Of a DNA stretch of 12,573 nt, positions 12,533-12,573 are shown in pieces. Location: contig JBCCYI010000136.1 of NCBI GenBank assembly GCA_039189975.1, positions 1 through 12,573 of the forward strand, written 5' to 3'. The notes under the pieces were generated by a model that ran no database searches, was not told the origin of the DNA, and worked only from the letters and a program-made list of their open reading frames with translations. Each line of letters opens with the position of its first letter. The first letter of the stretch is position 1. Source of the DNA: HLUCCA09 sp039189975. GTDB lineage: Bacteria; Pseudomonadota; Alphaproteobacteria; Rhodobacterales; Rhodobacteraceae. Position numbers and translations under genes: made by a program.

Positions 12533-12573
12533 GTAGAAACTGGACTAGGTCGATGCTTCGCATGGTGTTTCAG

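Larger units (their letters stand above)
12126..12573. other. 448-bp region with no supported gene
   Basis: Open frames exist on both strands here, but their translations are Arg/Pro/Ser-rich, lack recognisable motifs or ribosome sites, and partly shadow the P450 gene. A 7-bp stem with a 7-nt loop (GCACCTC at 12394-12400 with GAGGTGC at 12408-12414) has no following T-run and is not a convincing terminator. No intrinsic terminator for the P450 unit is evident. The last ~95 bp are markedly AT-rich and look regulatory. Confidence 0.5.

Noticed and set aside
12553..12573. ATG at the right edge beginning a possible gene (MLRMVFQ)
   Set aside because: Only seven codons are visible and the upstream AGG is only 3 nt from the ATG; this is too little to call a gene, though it lies downstream of the candidate promoter.

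Overview
The window is dense, GC-rich bacterial DNA with overlapping genes and the codon use and gene packing typical of Alphaproteobacteria. A Rhodobacterales-like host is my inference; no rRNA or other phylogenetic marker is present. Nine complete genes and one gene cut by the left edge are supported.

Layout. Positions 1-188 (minus) hold the 5' part of a small exported Cys/Trp-rich protein. Positions 189-388 are intergenic and contain a perfect 16-bp palindrome. Positions 389-9677 (minus) are one uninterrupted operon of seven genes in which every junction overlaps. In transcription order these encode HMG-CoA reductase, a UbiA-type prenyltransferase, a phosphohistidine dikinase of rifampicin-phosphotransferase type, a DUF3419/BtaA-like SAM-dependent enzyme, a phytol/dolichol-kinase-like membrane protein with an extra membrane domain, a GNAT-fold protein, and an AMP-forming acyl ligase. 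A 73-bp divergent intergenic region (9678-9750) carries a good sigma70-type promoter for this operon. Positions 9754-12125 (plus) are a two-gene overlapping unit: a PAPS-type sulfotransferase and a cytochrome P450. Positions 12126-12573 contain no supported gene but end in an AT-rich island with two perfect inverted repeats around a possible promoter.

How the genes may work together (inference). The mix of activities looks like a dedicated pathway for an isoprenoid-linked or otherwise modified lipid. HMG-CoA reductase would supply mevalonate or a reduced C6 unit. UbiA and the phytol-kinase-like protein would handle prenyl chains. The dikinase would phosphorylate an intermediate. The DUF3419 protein could add a 3-amino-3-carboxypropyl group from SAM. 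The GNAT protein and ligase would acylate or activate a carboxylate, and the sulfotransferase and P450 would decorate the product. I do not recognise this combination as a described pathway. No other mevalonate-pathway gene, prenyl diphosphate synthase, transporter or regulator is visible in the window.
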